Assembly (NCBI RefSeq): GCF_947501665.1 | Contig: NZ_CANMWS010000001.1 | Coordinates: forward strand, 124,001-188,000 | From: an uncultured Shewanella sp. | Lineage (GTDB): Bacteria > Pseudomonadota > Gammaproteobacteria > Enterobacterales > Shewanellaceae | Direction of reading: 5' to 3' | DNA length: 64,000 nucleotides | Shown here: piece by piece, positions 1-9,599 of the stretch | Layout of the letters: every line of letters starts with the position of its first letter | Position numbering within the stretch: position 1 is the first letter of the stretch | Position numbers and translations under genes: made by a program | Notes under the pieces: generated by a model | The model's input: the letters and a program-made list of their open reading frames with translations, nothing else | The model's database searches: none | What the model was told of the DNA's origin: nothing

Positions 1-218
1 AAGATATGCTTATTTCTCAGATATGTTTATTGGAAAAAACTGGAGGTAAGTCAGGAGATTATTGCATCAAATAATGTTTGAGGCTTTCTCCATCGTGACG
101 TGTAATCGCTCCCCTGTTCTACAATGAGTAAAGTCGACAATACTTTAACTTTTGATGTCAGATTTTATGTAATAATGACATATATTTGTCAGTATTGAAT
201 TGATTAATGAGGACTAAA
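1..218. other. Upstream region of the moa operon, no gene recognised
   Basis: No coding region can be supported here. A short inverted repeat TGACA-N6-TGTCA lies near 177-192 and could be an operator or part of a promoter, but it is too short to assign. No molybdenum cofactor riboswitch fold was recognised by eye. Confidence 0.4.
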
Positions 219-272
219 ATGCATACCATTTTTAAAGTTGGTCGTTTATTTAGAGGTAATGTTTCAATATGA
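219..272 (+). CDS. Possible 17-residue leader peptide upstream of moaD
   Basis: ATG at 219 is preceded by a good Shine-Dalgarno (GAGG, 209-212) and opens a 17-codon frame starting MHTIFKVGRL. Its TGA overlaps the moaD start in an ATGA arrangement, so translation could be coupled. The peptide has no recognised family. It could instead be only the ribosome-loading segment for moaD, which has a weaker site of its own. Confidence 0.35.
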   Translation: MHTIFKVGRLFRGNVSI

Positions 273-520
273 TCAATGTATTGTTTTTTGCTCAAGTACG
301 AGAGCAATTACAGTTAAGCCATTTGTTAGTACCTGCAACAGATGCAATTCAAACAGCCAATGATCTTCGGCTGCTTTTATCTCAAAAAGGGGATAAGTGG
401 GCTAAGGCTCTTGAGTCTGAACGTTTATTGGTCGCAGTTAACCAAACGATAAGTCAATGGGATAGTGCTATTGAAGATGGTGATGAAGTGGCTTTTTTTC
501 CTCCAGTGACAGGTGGATAA
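269..520 (+). CDS. moaD: Molybdopterin synthase sulfur carrier subunit MoaD
   Basis: An 83-residue ubiquitin-like protein ending in the Gly-Gly tail (FFPPVTGG) that is adenylated and thiocarboxylated in this family. It donates sulfur to MoaE to convert cyclic pyranopterin monophosphate into molybdopterin in the cytoplasm. Length is typical. moaE follows after 3 bp, so the two subunits are co-transcribed. The modABC genes downstream couple cofactor synthesis to molybdate uptake. Confidence 0.93.
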   Translation: MINVLFFAQVREQLQLSHLLVPATDAIQTANDLRLLLSQKGDKWAKALESERLLVAVNQTISQWDSAIEDGDEVAFFPPVTGG

Positions 521-523
521 AAC

Positions 524-973
524 ATGAACAGAGTACAAAATGAAGATTTTAACTTAGCCGATGAATATCAACACCTGAACACAGATAACAGTGATGGCGC
601 CATGGTCACTTTTGTGGGGAAGGTGAGAGATTTTAATGATGGAATAAATGTGAGTCGTTTAACGCTTGAGCATTATCCAGGCATGACTGAGACAGTTCTG
701 GCGCAAATAGAGCAAGAAGCACGCGAACGTTGGCCGCTTAACCTTGTTCGAATCATACACAGAGTGGGTGCATTAGAGCTTGGCGATCAAATTGTCTTTA
801 TTGGCGTGACAAGTCAACATAGAAAAGCGGCTTTTGAGGCTTGTGAGTTTCTCATTGATTATTTGAAAATTAAAGCGCCTTTTTGGAAACTAGAGGCGAA
901 TGACATTAGCCAACGATGGATTGATGCGAAAACCTCAGATGATCTTGCCGCTCAGCACTGGCAAAGCGAGTAA
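524..973 (+). CDS. moaE: Molybdopterin synthase catalytic subunit MoaE
   Basis: A 149-residue protein of normal MoaE length. Recognisable features are the GAMVTFVGKVRD segment near the N-terminus, LTLEHYPGM, the RVG.L..GD segment and the lysine-containing KAPFWKLE segment near the C-terminus that forms the active site with the MoaD tail. It makes the dithiolene of molybdopterin. It lies directly after moaD and before modA. Confidence 0.94.
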   Translation: MNRVQNEDFNLADEYQHLNTDNSDGAMVTFVGKVRDFNDGINVSRLTLEHYPGMTETVLAQIEQEARERWPLNLVRIIHRVGALELGDQIVFIGVTSQHRKAAFEACEFLIDYLKIKAPFWKLEANDISQRWIDAKTSDDLAAQHWQSE

Positions 974-993
974 ACCGTGATTGTTGGTTATCA

Positions 994-1824
994 ATGCAAA
1001 AACGTCAGTATGGGTTCATTTTAGTGAAGCAAATATTTAAATTCTTTTTTTTAAGTCTCTATCTTTATTTTATGGCTTTCTCTGTTAATGCCACGCAAGG
1101 TGATTCATTTCAAAGCGACTCCCCGCTTATCGCTGCCGCTTCCAGTATTAAATTTGCTTTGGATGATGTTGTACAAGCTTTTACAATCGATACGGGATTA
1201 ACGGTTAATGTCTCTTATGGCTCATCAGGAAATTTAGTATCGCAGATTAAGCATGGTGCGCCTTTTGAATTGTTTCTTTCAGCTGATGAGTCTTATGTTT
1301 TAAAGCTCAAACAGGCCCATTTGATAAAAGGTGGAGGACAGGTTTACGCTGTTGGAAAATTAGCCTTAGTGTCCCCTAAGACATCGAATTTACGCTTAGA
1401 TAGGTCATTAATGGGGGTGAGAGCATTATTAAAAAAGCAGCAACTTGAGCGTTTTGCTATTGCTAATCCAAAACATGCGCCCTATGGAGAAAGAGCACAA
1501 GCTTTGCTTAAACGCCTTGAGCTGTGGAACAGTATTTATCCTCATTTGGTACTTGGAGAAAATGTATCTCAAGCGGCTCAATTTGTCTTGACCGGAGCGG
1601 TTCAGGGAGGGATTGTTGCTTTATCATTAGCGATTAGACCTCAATTTGCTGAAAAAGTGAATTATTTCGTGCTTCCAAAGGATTTATATCCACCTTTAAA
1701 GCAGAGTATGGCCTTGTTAAATGATGCGGGCACTACGGCGACGCTCTTTTATCAATATGTTTTATCTCCTAAGGCTCAGTCTATTTTTCAACAATATGGC
1801 TTTGCCTCAGAAGAGTCATTGTAA
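994..1824 (+). CDS. modA: Molybdate ABC transporter periplasmic binding protein ModA
   Basis: A 276-residue secreted solute-binding protein with a hydrophobic signal segment (FKFFFLSLYLYFMAFSVNA) and the ModA-type start of the mature domain (AAASSIKFALDDVVQAF, then SYGSSGNLVSQI). The family captures molybdate or tungstate in the periplasm for ModBC. The GTG at 1024 would give a more standard signal peptide beginning K-Q-I-F; the upstream ATG is kept because neither start has a clear ribosome site. The stop overlaps the modB ATG by 1 nt. Confidence 0.9.
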   Translation: MQKRQYGFILVKQIFKFFFLSLYLYFMAFSVNATQGDSFQSDSPLIAAASSIKFALDDVVQAFTIDTGLTVNVSYGSSGNLVSQIKHGAPFELFLSADESYVLKLKQAHLIKGGGQVYAVGKLALVSPKTSNLRLDRSLMGVRALLKKQQLERFAIANPKHAPYGERAQALLKRLELWNSIYPHLVLGENVSQAAQFVLTGAVQGGIVALSLAIRPQFAEKVNYFVLPKDLYPPLKQSMALLNDAGTTATLFYQYVLSPKAQSIFQQYGFASEESL

Positions 1825-2501
1825 TGGATTGGCAAGCCTTATACCTTTCGATACAGTTAAGTGTTGTTACAGTATTAATACTTATCCCATTCTCCATTTT
1901 TTTTGGTCGGTTACTGGCTTATAGTCAGTTTAAAGGTAAAGCTTGGATTGAAGCATTGGTCATGGTGCCTTTAGTGCTGCCTCCCACTGTGGTGGGTTAC
2001 TATTTATTGTCGGGTCTGGGTCAACAGTCTTGGCTTGGTCAATGGCTAGAAGAGTGGTTTGGCGTACAGTTAGTTTTTCATTTTTCAGGTCTTGTTGTTG
2101 CATCGATTTTGGTGAATATTCCTTTTGCCATTCAGCCAATACAGCGCGCCTTTGAAGCTATTCCGATAGAAGTTCGTGACGCTGCTCAGTGCTGTGGTAT
2201 GAGCAAGTATAAAATACTCCTTAAAATAGAACTACCTATGATTTGGCCTGGCATATTAATGGCATTAGTGTTGTGTTTTTCTCATGTGTTAGGTGAATTT
2301 GGTGTGGTATTGATGATGGGAGGCAATATTGCGGGGGAAACTCAAACAATTGCTATTGCAATTTATGATAGTGTGCAAGCATTTGACTTTGACAGCGCGG
2401 GATTAATGTCTTTAGTTTTATTGATTTTTGCAATCAGTGTTTTAGCATTAACGACCAGTTTATCGCGTCATTTTACTGCTGGAAATCGACATGAATACTG
2501 A
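1824..2501 (+). CDS. modB: Molybdate ABC transporter permease ModB
   Basis: A 225-residue integral membrane protein with about five membrane segments. The EAA-type cytoplasmic loop that docks to the ATPase is visible as FEAIPIEVRDAAQCCGMSKY. The segment MVPLVLPPTVVGYYLL is characteristic of ModB. Its start overlaps the modA stop (TAATG) and its end overlaps modC by 11 bp, showing a tightly coupled operon. Confidence 0.94.
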   Translation: MDWQALYLSIQLSVVTVLILIPFSIFFGRLLAYSQFKGKAWIEALVMVPLVLPPTVVGYYLLSGLGQQSWLGQWLEEWFGVQLVFHFSGLVVASILVNIPFAIQPIQRAFEAIPIEVRDAAQCCGMSKYKILLKIELPMIWPGILMALVLCFSHVLGEFGVVLMMGGNIAGETQTIAIAIYDSVQAFDFDSAGLMSLVLLIFAISVLALTTSLSRHFTAGNRHEY

Positions 2502-3600
2502 GCTTGAACAGACTCTTTGTTGTCGAATAGAGCAGAGCATACCGATACCTTTACGAGTTCATTTTAACTGTAAAGCTGGAGAGCTGTTGGCGGTGGTTGG
2601 ACCTTCTGGTGGAGGTAAATCAACGTTATTACGTATGCTTGCTGGACTCAGTTTACCTCAAATTGGCCATATTCAGCTAGGTGAGCGTATTTTGTGTGAT
2701 ACGGACAAGCACACAATACTTTCACCGGCGGCGCGCCATGTGGGTTATGTGCCTCAACATTTCGGATTATTTCCCCATCTAACCGCATTGGATAATATTC
2801 TTTCAGGTTTAGATCATATTTCAAAATCACTTAGAAAGCCTCGAGCACAAAAGTGGCTTGAAACGATGAATTTATCGCATATCGCCCACCGACGTCCAAG
2901 ACACTTATCTGGCGGACAACAGCAACGTATTGCACTTGCAAGAGCGTTGGCTCGAGAACCCCAACTCTTGTTGCTCGATGAACCTTTTTCTGCTGTTGAT
3001 TGGGAAACGCGAGAATTTCTCTATGAGTCTTTATTTCATTTAAAAAGCAGCTTAAACATTCCTGTTGTTATGGTGACACATGATTTAAAGGAAGCATTGT
3101 TATTAGCTGATAATATGTTGCTAATGGATAATGGTGGTATGTTACAGCACGGTAGCCCTCAACAGGTGCTCACTCAACCGGCATCGGAAATTGTTGCTAA
3201 GCAAATGGGCATAAAAAATGTATTTAGTGGGGTAGTGGAGCATGAAGTTAGTGCTTTATCTGGGTCATGTTTAAACTGGCAAGGAATTAAAGTAGAAACT
3301 CCTTACCAGTCATCGCTAATGGTGGGTGAGCATGTTCGTTGGATGGTACCCAATTCAGGTATTGAATTATTTAATGATTTATCTTTAGTGACACGGAAAA
3401 ATTGCTTTGTGGGAACGCTTGTTTCTTTGCTTGATATAGGGGATATGACTCGCATAATATTGAGAGTAAATGCCAACGAACAAGTGTTACATTTGGATTT
3501 ATCTGTGCAAGTTGTTAAACAATTAGGGTTAACTCAAGGGATTGAGACCGTAATAATGTTAAATTCAAGCTGTATTCATGTTTTTTCTTCAAGTGATTGA
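2491..3600 (+). CDS. modC: Molybdate ABC transporter ATPase ModC
   Basis: A 369-residue ABC ATPase. Walker A is GPSGGGKST (about residue 37), the signature is LSGGQQQR, Walker B is LLLLDEPF, and the switch histidine lies in VMVTHD. A C-terminal TOBE/MOP-like region follows (residues about 300-365), as in ModC proteins that bind molybdate for regulation. It powers molybdate import through ModB. Confidence 0.93.
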   Translation: MNTELEQTLCCRIEQSIPIPLRVHFNCKAGELLAVVGPSGGGKSTLLRMLAGLSLPQIGHIQLGERILCDTDKHTILSPAARHVGYVPQHFGLFPHLTALDNILSGLDHISKSLRKPRAQKWLETMNLSHIAHRRPRHLSGGQQQRIALARALAREPQLLLLDEPFSAVDWETREFLYESLFHLKSSLNIPVVMVTHDLKEALLLADNMLLMDNGGMLQHGSPQQVLTQPASEIVAKQMGIKNVFSGVVEHEVSALSGSCLNWQGIKVETPYQSSLMVGEHVRWMVPNSGIELFNDLSLVTRKNCFVGTLVSLLDIGDMTRIILRVNANEQVLHLDLSVQVVKQLGLTQGIETVIMLNSSCIHVFSSSD

Positions 3601-3710
3601 AATAAAATGTTGAAGAGTGATATACAGATGATCAAAGTTTAATCTGTCAGCCACCTCAAGATTATTAATGTTTCTGTACCCTAGCCTATATTTAGATTAG
3701 GGGCAGAAGA

Positions 3711-4043
3711 ATGGCAAACACATTAGCAAGCTCCATGATATTAACTTGCGTATTAACTTTGTCTGCAAATACTGAAAATAAACAGACCGAAGTGAGTATG
3801 ACCTCTGCCAATAAGAATATTACTTCGAGTATTCCAGTTGCTTTTTCTGGTTATCTGGTTAAAAGTTTAGATGATGAATCATACTTATTTCGTGATAATG
3901 CCGGTGATATTGAAGTTGAAATAAAAAATACGCTATGGCGAGATATGGAAATATCAGGTAATAGTCAAGTCAAATTGATTGGTCGACAAGAAGACCGCTG
4001 GCAAGGGATTGAAATTGAAATTGACAGTTTTCGTTTGATTTAA
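3711..4043 (+). CDS. BOF (YgiW/YdeI-type OB-fold) periplasmic protein
   Basis: A 110-residue protein with a hydrophobic N-terminal export signal followed by a bacterial OB-fold (BOF) domain: VAFSGYLVKSLDDESYLFRDNAGDIEVEI and VKLIGRQ. The family is periplasmic and linked to stress responses. The E. coli homologue ygiW lies next to qseBC, and here an OmpR-type two-component pair follows, which supports the family call. The exact ligand is not known from sequence. Confidence 0.8.
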   Translation: MANTLASSMILTCVLTLSANTENKQTEVSMTSANKNITSSIPVAFSGYLVKSLDDESYLFRDNAGDIEVEIKNTLWRDMEISGNSQVKLIGRQEDRWQGIEIEIDSFRLI

Positions 4044-4096
4044 CAACAATTATTATTGTTTATATGACACAAAGTTGTATTCATCACGGAGGAGCC

Positions 4097-4618
4097 ATGG
4101 CTCGATGGCTAATAGGTTTAATACTTTTTTCTGGGAGCGTTGTAGCAGAGCCAGGGCTTTACCTATTACTTTCTCAGACAGACAATCAACCTGTGATGCT
4201 GGTTATGCGTAAGCTTGAAAATTTACATTTAGGTGAGATATCCGGTTTTGATGTTGAGCACAAAGAAGGTGAGCTTGTTTATGATTTTCGAATTATAAAC
4301 ACGACGACCAATGAAATATTGAATTATTCTTATCGTGCAAGTGATGGGAAATTATTATTACACAATGCTTCTTTTTTTAAAAAGAAAGAAAAAAGTGAAT
4401 TACTCGCTGTAATGGCTTTAAAAAGTGTTGGGATGACATTTGTCGAATTAGTTCAAAAAGCGAGTAAAAATAATAAAGGGTATTTGATTAAGGCGAGTAT
4501 TGATAATGCATTGGGCATTAACTATTTAGAACTTGAATTTTTAACGCAAGAAGGTCAGCATCAATTGGCATATAATATTAATAGTCAACGCTTATTACCT
4601 TTGCTGAAATGGGATTAA
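4097..4618 (+). CDS. Secreted protein of the two-component module, PepSY-like
   Basis: A 173-residue protein with a short signal peptide (MARWLIGLILFSGSVVA then EPG). The ATG at 4097 is chosen over the one at 4064 because a strong Shine-Dalgarno (GGAGGAG) stands just before it. The mature part has alternating charged beta-like segments and weak resemblance to PepSY-type sensor-associated proteins, but I cannot assign a family firmly. It ends 3 bp before the response regulator, so it may modulate the adjacent kinase. Confidence 0.6.
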   Translation: MARWLIGLILFSGSVVAEPGLYLLLSQTDNQPVMLVMRKLENLHLGEISGFDVEHKEGELVYDFRIINTTTNEILNYSYRASDGKLLLHNASFFKKKEKSELLAVMALKSVGMTFVELVQKASKNNKGYLIKASIDNALGINYLELEFLTQEGQHQLAYNINSQRLLPLLKWD

Positions 4619-4621
4619 CAT

Positions 4622-5299
4622 ATGAAAATACTGATAGTAGAAGATGATAGTACAACAATTGATTATGTCGTCAAAGGGTTTGCTGAGCAAGGCTATAATA
4701 TTGAAACAGCAAGTGATGGCCATCAAGGTCTACTGCTTGCTACGAGCATGAAATACGATTTGATTATTTTAGACCGTATGCTCCCTCAGTTGGATGGATT
4801 AAAAGTATTGGCAGCTTTGAGGGCAACTGGGAGTCAAACTCCGGTATTGATTTTATCAGCCTTGAGTCACGTTGATGAAAGAGTGAAAGGGTTGCGTGCT
4901 GGGGGAGACGATTATATGACCAAACCCTTTGCGTTTTCTGAGCTTTTAGTAAGAGCTGAAAAGTTGATGCAAAGAGGTGAACTACAGCCCACCAAAACCG
5001 ATCTTGTTGTTGGCCCTTTGACGATGGAGCTATTAACTCGAAAAGTATTGGTTGATGATAATGAGCTTATGTTACAGCCAAAAGAGTTTCAACTGTTAAA
5101 GTATTTAATGGAACATGCCGATCAAGTGATTAGTCGAACATTGTTGTTTGAAGCTGTGTGGGATTATCATTTTGATCCTCGAACAAATGTGATTGATGTG
5201 CATATTGCAAAACTTCGTAGAAAGCTCGAGGAGTTAGGTCATGGCGAACTCATCGAAACGGTTAGAGGCGCAGGTTATCGGTTACGTCAAGGGCATTAA
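4622..5299 (+). CDS. OmpR-family response regulator (QseB/PmrA-like)
   Basis: A 225-residue regulator. The receiver domain has the acidic pair D8-D9, phosphoacceptor D51 in IILDRMLP, and the conserved lysine in MTKPF. A winged-helix DNA-binding domain follows (about 125-222), ending ETVRGAGYRL. It controls transcription when phosphorylated by the overlapping kinase. Neighbouring BOF and secreted proteins suggest an envelope or metal-stress signal. The exact regulon cannot be read from the sequence. Confidence 0.93.
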   Translation: MKILIVEDDSTTIDYVVKGFAEQGYNIETASDGHQGLLLATSMKYDLIILDRMLPQLDGLKVLAALRATGSQTPVLILSALSHVDERVKGLRAGGDDYMTKPFAFSELLVRAEKLMQRGELQPTKTDLVVGPLTMELLTRKVLVDDNELMLQPKEFQLLKYLMEHADQVISRTLLFEAVWDYHFDPRTNVIDVHIAKLRRKLEELGHGELIETVRGAGYRLRQGH

Positions 5300-6605
5300 G
5301 CCTCACCAAAGTAGCGCATGGAGAATAACCATTATTTTCTCAATATTGGTTATTCTCATTATAGGTACATTATTGTTTGGTATGTACAGGCAGCTAATGA
5401 GTGAGCAAGAGCTGCAATTAGATCAACAATTAGCGGCAGAAAAAGCCCGTTATCAACAAATGGCGTTAACATTAGATCGCCGAAGTTTTGCAACGCAGGT
5501 GAGAACAGCCGATCCTAAAGTGGCTTTGATCGTTTGGCGTAACTCAGTCGATCTGATTGGGGCATTGAGTATGATCCCCGATGATATGCCTATGCTGCCT
5601 AAAAAGCGTGAGTTTCCTGTTTTTGCAGGAGGATCGGATAAATTACATATTTTAACCGGTGGATTGGCGATGACACGTTATGGTCCGGTACTGATTGCAA
5701 CGCGAACGGATCAATTAGGCACGTTAATTGATAAATTCAGTAATGCAGCCATTACGGCATTGATGTTAACGATAGTATTAACTTTAGCCTTAGGTTACCT
5801 TTTTTCTAAAACGTTATTACGGCGTCTAGTACAATACAACCGATTGAGTGAACAAATAGAACAAGGAGAGTATTCAACACGTCTTCCCATTAGTTGGCGT
5901 AAAGATGAATTTGATATGTTAGCGCAACAATTTAATAGTGTGCTAGATACCTTAGAAGGCAATCTTGCTGCTGTACGCGGCGTAACCGATAATATTGCGC
6001 ACGATTTAAGGACCCCTTTGTCTCATTTACGAATAGGTCTTGAACAGTTACCTGAAAAATCCCCCGAAGCATTACCAGAGAGTTGTGCTATTATCACTGA
6101 AGAGCTTGATCATTGCCTTGCAACTTTCGATGCGATGTTGTCCCTTACACGTATTGAGGAAGGTCAACAGACTCTTGAGCTACAAGAGCTGAGTTTACAA
6201 GCCATTAGTCGTGATCTTTTTGAAATGGCAGAAGCGATTACTGAATATAATGAACAGAGTTTAGTCTTAGAAGTGGCAGACGATCATTTAATTATTGGTG
6301 ATAAATATTTATTATTCCAAGCTTTGTTTAATCTTGTTGATAACGCCATTAAGTATTCGCCCAAAGGGGCAAAAATTCAGATTATTCAACAGGCTAATAC
6401 TTTAATCATTAGCGATGATGGTATTGGGATCCCTGATGAAGAAAAAGAGCGAGTTTTTGAGCGTTTAGTCAGACTCGATCCCAGTCGTCATTTTAAAGGG
6501 ACAGGATTGGGATTATCTATGGTTAAAGCCATTCTATCCCGTCATAATGCCAGCATTACTTTAAGTGATAACCATCCCGGTTTAGTTGTCACTGTTACTT
6601 TTTAG
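5241..6605 (+). CDS. Sensor histidine kinase of the OmpR-type pair
   Basis: A 454-residue membrane kinase with one membrane segment at about 28-47, a small periplasmic domain, a second segment at about 170-190, and HAMP. The H-box is NIAHDLRTPLSHLR, the N-box NLVDNAIKYS, then DDGIGIP and GTGLGLSM. Its start lies 58 bp inside the regulator gene; a GAGGAG site 8 nt before the ATG at 5241 supports that start and implies translational coupling. Confidence 0.92.
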   Translation: MANSSKRLEAQVIGYVKGIKPHQSSAWRITIIFSILVILIIGTLLFGMYRQLMSEQELQLDQQLAAEKARYQQMALTLDRRSFATQVRTADPKVALIVWRNSVDLIGALSMIPDDMPMLPKKREFPVFAGGSDKLHILTGGLAMTRYGPVLIATRTDQLGTLIDKFSNAAITALMLTIVLTLALGYLFSKTLLRRLVQYNRLSEQIEQGEYSTRLPISWRKDEFDMLAQQFNSVLDTLEGNLAAVRGVTDNIAHDLRTPLSHLRIGLEQLPEKSPEALPESCAIITEELDHCLATFDAMLSLTRIEEGQQTLELQELSLQAISRDLFEMAEAITEYNEQSLVLEVADDHLIIGDKYLLFQALFNLVDNAIKYSPKGAKIQIIQQANTLIISDDGIGIPDEEKERVFERLVRLDPSRHFKGTGLGLSMVKAILSRHNASITLSDNHPGLVVTVTF

Positions 6606-6619
6606 AACATGTTGGGTTT

Positions 6620-7294
6620 ATGTATCGAATTATTGCAAATGAAGTCGACTTTTTAGTGATTTCGAAATCAGCCGATGTCCATTTTCATAGTCAATCTGGT
6701 TCGGCTGGTGTGATGGCTCAATTAGCATTGGATTTAAACATTAAGCTTTATTCTGTTCATCGATTGGATACACCGACATCAGGGTTATTGTTGTTTGCTA
6801 AAACCTCTGAAGCAGCAGCAGAGTTAACACGCTTGTTGGGCGCTCATCAAGTGCAGAAATATTACCTTGCCATTGCCAAAGGTAAGCCTAAGAAAAAACA
6901 AGGTTGGGTGATAGGCGATATGGGACCGTCTCGGCGCAGTATGCATAAATTGCTCCGTACTCAAAATAATCCTGCCGTGACGCAGTTTTTTTCTTATTCT
7001 CTTGATGAAGGGCTAAGGCTTTATTTGCTTAAGCCACACAGTGGTAAGACGCATCAATTACGTGTTGCTTTGGCCAGTTTAAGTGTGCCCATTTTAGGTG
7101 ATAAGCTTTATGGTGGTGACATAGCAGATCGGACTTATTTACATGCCTATTTTCTTTCATTTAATTATCTTGGACAGGATTATTTCTATAAGGATAATCC
7201 TTGCTCTGGTGACTTTTTTACCTGCTCAACGATGCAAAAGTTGATGCAAGATCTCGCAGAACCTGATTTATTAGCTTGGCCAAACCGAAAATAA
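6620..7294 (+). CDS. RluA-family RNA pseudouridine synthase
   Basis: A 224-residue enzyme with the family motif VHRLDTPTSGLLLFAK carrying the catalytic aspartate, and the later HQLRV and ILGDKLYG segments. It isomerises uridine to pseudouridine in rRNA or tRNA. The length and absence of an S4 domain fit the short RluA-like group. The specific target base cannot be deduced. It starts 14 bp after the kinase gene. Confidence 0.85.
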   Translation: MYRIIANEVDFLVISKSADVHFHSQSGSAGVMAQLALDLNIKLYSVHRLDTPTSGLLLFAKTSEAAAELTRLLGAHQVQKYYLAIAKGKPKKKQGWVIGDMGPSRRSMHKLLRTQNNPAVTQFFSYSLDEGLRLYLLKPHSGKTHQLRVALASLSVPILGDKLYGGDIADRTYLHAYFLSFNYLGQDYFYKDNPCSGDFFTCSTMQKLMQDLAEPDLLAWPNRK

Positions 7295-7387
7295 TGTCCT
7301 TTTGCTGAATGTATAGCGATATATACTCACACTTTCTTGATTCACAAAATGGAGAGACAAAGGTAGGATAGTAGCAATGATATTTGA

Positions 7388-7882
<495 letters not shown>

Positions 7883-7926
7883 GATTTAGGCCAGATATCA
7901 GAGTGTAGTGCGTTGATAATGAATTA

Positions 7927-8148
7927 TACCAATTTAAGTAAGTAAATGATCAGTTTAGAGCCACACAGGCTGGGCGGGTTTAAAAATACGTTATGCTGCG
8001 TTGTCAGTTTTCGATATAGAATAACGATTAGCGTTAAACTGCCGCGACCTCCATGGATGGTGGGAATGTCAGTTAAAGCAGGAGTAATTAACGACCTTGC
8101 CTACCGCATTTTACATTCCCGCTGAATGATCAATTACTTAGATTGGTA
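7927..8148. mobile_element. MITE-like repeat with terminal inverted repeats
   Basis: The 222-bp element begins TACCAATTTAAGTAAG and ends with the near inverted copy CTTAGATTGGTA. Flanks read TTA on both sides, consistent with a TA or TTA duplication. It has no open reading frame. Its right end touches the stop codon of the glutamine-synthetase-like gene. A partial relative occurs at 11160-11288, which shows it is a dispersed family. Confidence 0.7.
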
Positions 8149-9555
8149 TTAATGTCGCCAACATGTGGCGGCAATAATCTCAGCAGCTGTTGATTGCATA
8201 AAGAGTGCATTTTCAGCTGTACGAACTGCAATGATGGTTTCAAATAGCGCTTGGCCTAAGGCTGCTTTTAATACCGTATCTTGTTTAAAAGCGGCTACAC
8301 TGTCTGGCAATTGTGTGGGCAATGGCTTAATTCCGCCTAATGCTTTATTTTGATCTGGAGTGAGTGTGGCGGGATCGATACTAACCGGGGCTGGTAAGGG
8401 CAGCTGATTATTGAGCCCAGCTAAACCGTGGGCGATGACGCTGCCTATGACTAAATAAGGGTTAGCTGTCGCATCAATGCATTTAATTTCTATATTGGCT
8501 GTATTGTGGCTATTTGCTGGTGGGCCTTTAATAAAGCGGATGGCAGCCTCTCTATTTTCAACTCCCCAGCATTGATGATTTCCTGACCAATGTTGAGGTA
8601 TGAGACGTAAATAGCTGGCAACACTGGGGGCTGTGATGGCAAGCAGTGACGGTAGGGCCGTTAAAATACCTGCAATAAAATATTCCCCTTCTTGGGTTAA
8701 GCCTTCAGGCCCTGAGCCACCTTGAAATAAATTAATGCCTTTTTTGTTATTAAGGCTTAAGTGTAAGTGGCAACCATTTCCAACTCCTCCATTAACAACA
8801 CAAGGAGAAAAAGTGGTATGCATATGATGTTTAGCGCCAATGGCCCTAATGGTTTGACGGACCAGAATGCTTAAATCGGCAGCAGTGAGTGGACAACTAT
8901 GACGAATTGATAACTCAAATTGTCCAGGTGAGTATTCTGGGTGAAGCTGCTCAACTTCAATACCTTGCTTAGCCAGAGCATCGAGTAAATCGATACAATA
9001 ACCTGAGACTTCGGTTATACGTTGATGGCTATAGGCTGGGCTGGTACTCAAGGGGGTAAACTGATGGCTTTGTTCAAGGCTTAGCATCCATTCTATTTCA
9101 AAGGCCATATTGAGCTCATAACCTTGATCTTTAGCTGCTTGGACCATTTTTTTTAAAAATTGACGCTGACATTGTTCATGGGGCTGCCCGGTTTGTTTGA
9201 CTCTATCTACAGGTGCCCAAGCCCAGCCGGGCTCTCCTGCTAATGGGGTAATTTTATTGAGATCGGGAAGTAATCTAAGATCGCCCACTGGGCCGCCAGC
9301 ACTTGGGCTGGTTGTGGCATCATCATTGAGTAGAAACGTATCAAAAACAGGAGACATACCCACCCCCCACATGCATGCTTGAGTGAGCCGTGTAATTGGG
9401 ATCCCTTTCATACGACTGATGCCGCTATTATCAATATAAGAGAGTGAGATAGCTTTAATATCTTGGTCTTGAAGTTGCTTAGTGAGTGTAATAGCACTTT
9501 TTTCAGTCACTGGATTACCCAAGTGTTGCTGTGAACTGAATTTGTCGTTATGCAT
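8149..9555 (-). CDS. Glutamine synthetase family protein
   Basis: A 468-residue protein with the GS catalytic fold: the N-terminal beta-grasp, then AFEIEWML (metal-binding glutamate region), HPEYSPGQFELSI, GNGCHLHLSL (ATP/ammonium loop) and ENREAAIRFIKGP (arginines of the active site). It resembles gamma-glutamylpolyamine or other ligase-type GS homologues more than housekeeping GlnA. The substrate is not certain. There are no polyamine catabolism genes next to it. Confidence 0.85.
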   Translation of the reverse strand: MHNDKFSSQQHLGNPVTEKSAITLTKQLQDQDIKAISLSYIDNSGISRMKGIPITRLTQACMWGVGMSPVFDTFLLNDDATTSPSAGGPVGDLRLLPDLNKITPLAGEPGWAWAPVDRVKQTGQPHEQCQRQFLKKMVQAAKDQGYELNMAFEIEWMLSLEQSHQFTPLSTSPAYSHQRITEVSGYCIDLLDALAKQGIEVEQLHPEYSPGQFELSIRHSCPLTAADLSILVRQTIRAIGAKHHMHTTFSPCVVNGGVGNGCHLHLSLNNKKGINLFQGGSGPEGLTQEGEYFIAGILTALPSLLAITAPSVASYLRLIPQHWSGNHQCWGVENREAAIRFIKGPPANSHNTANIEIKCIDATANPYLVIGSVIAHGLAGLNNQLPLPAPVSIDPATLTPDQNKALGGIKPLPTQLPDSVAAFKQDTVLKAALGQALFETIIAVRTAENALFMQSTAAEIIAATCWRH

Positions 9556-9599
9556 TAATGGCTCCCTTTTTTAATCAATTAACCCGAGTTCAGGTTCAA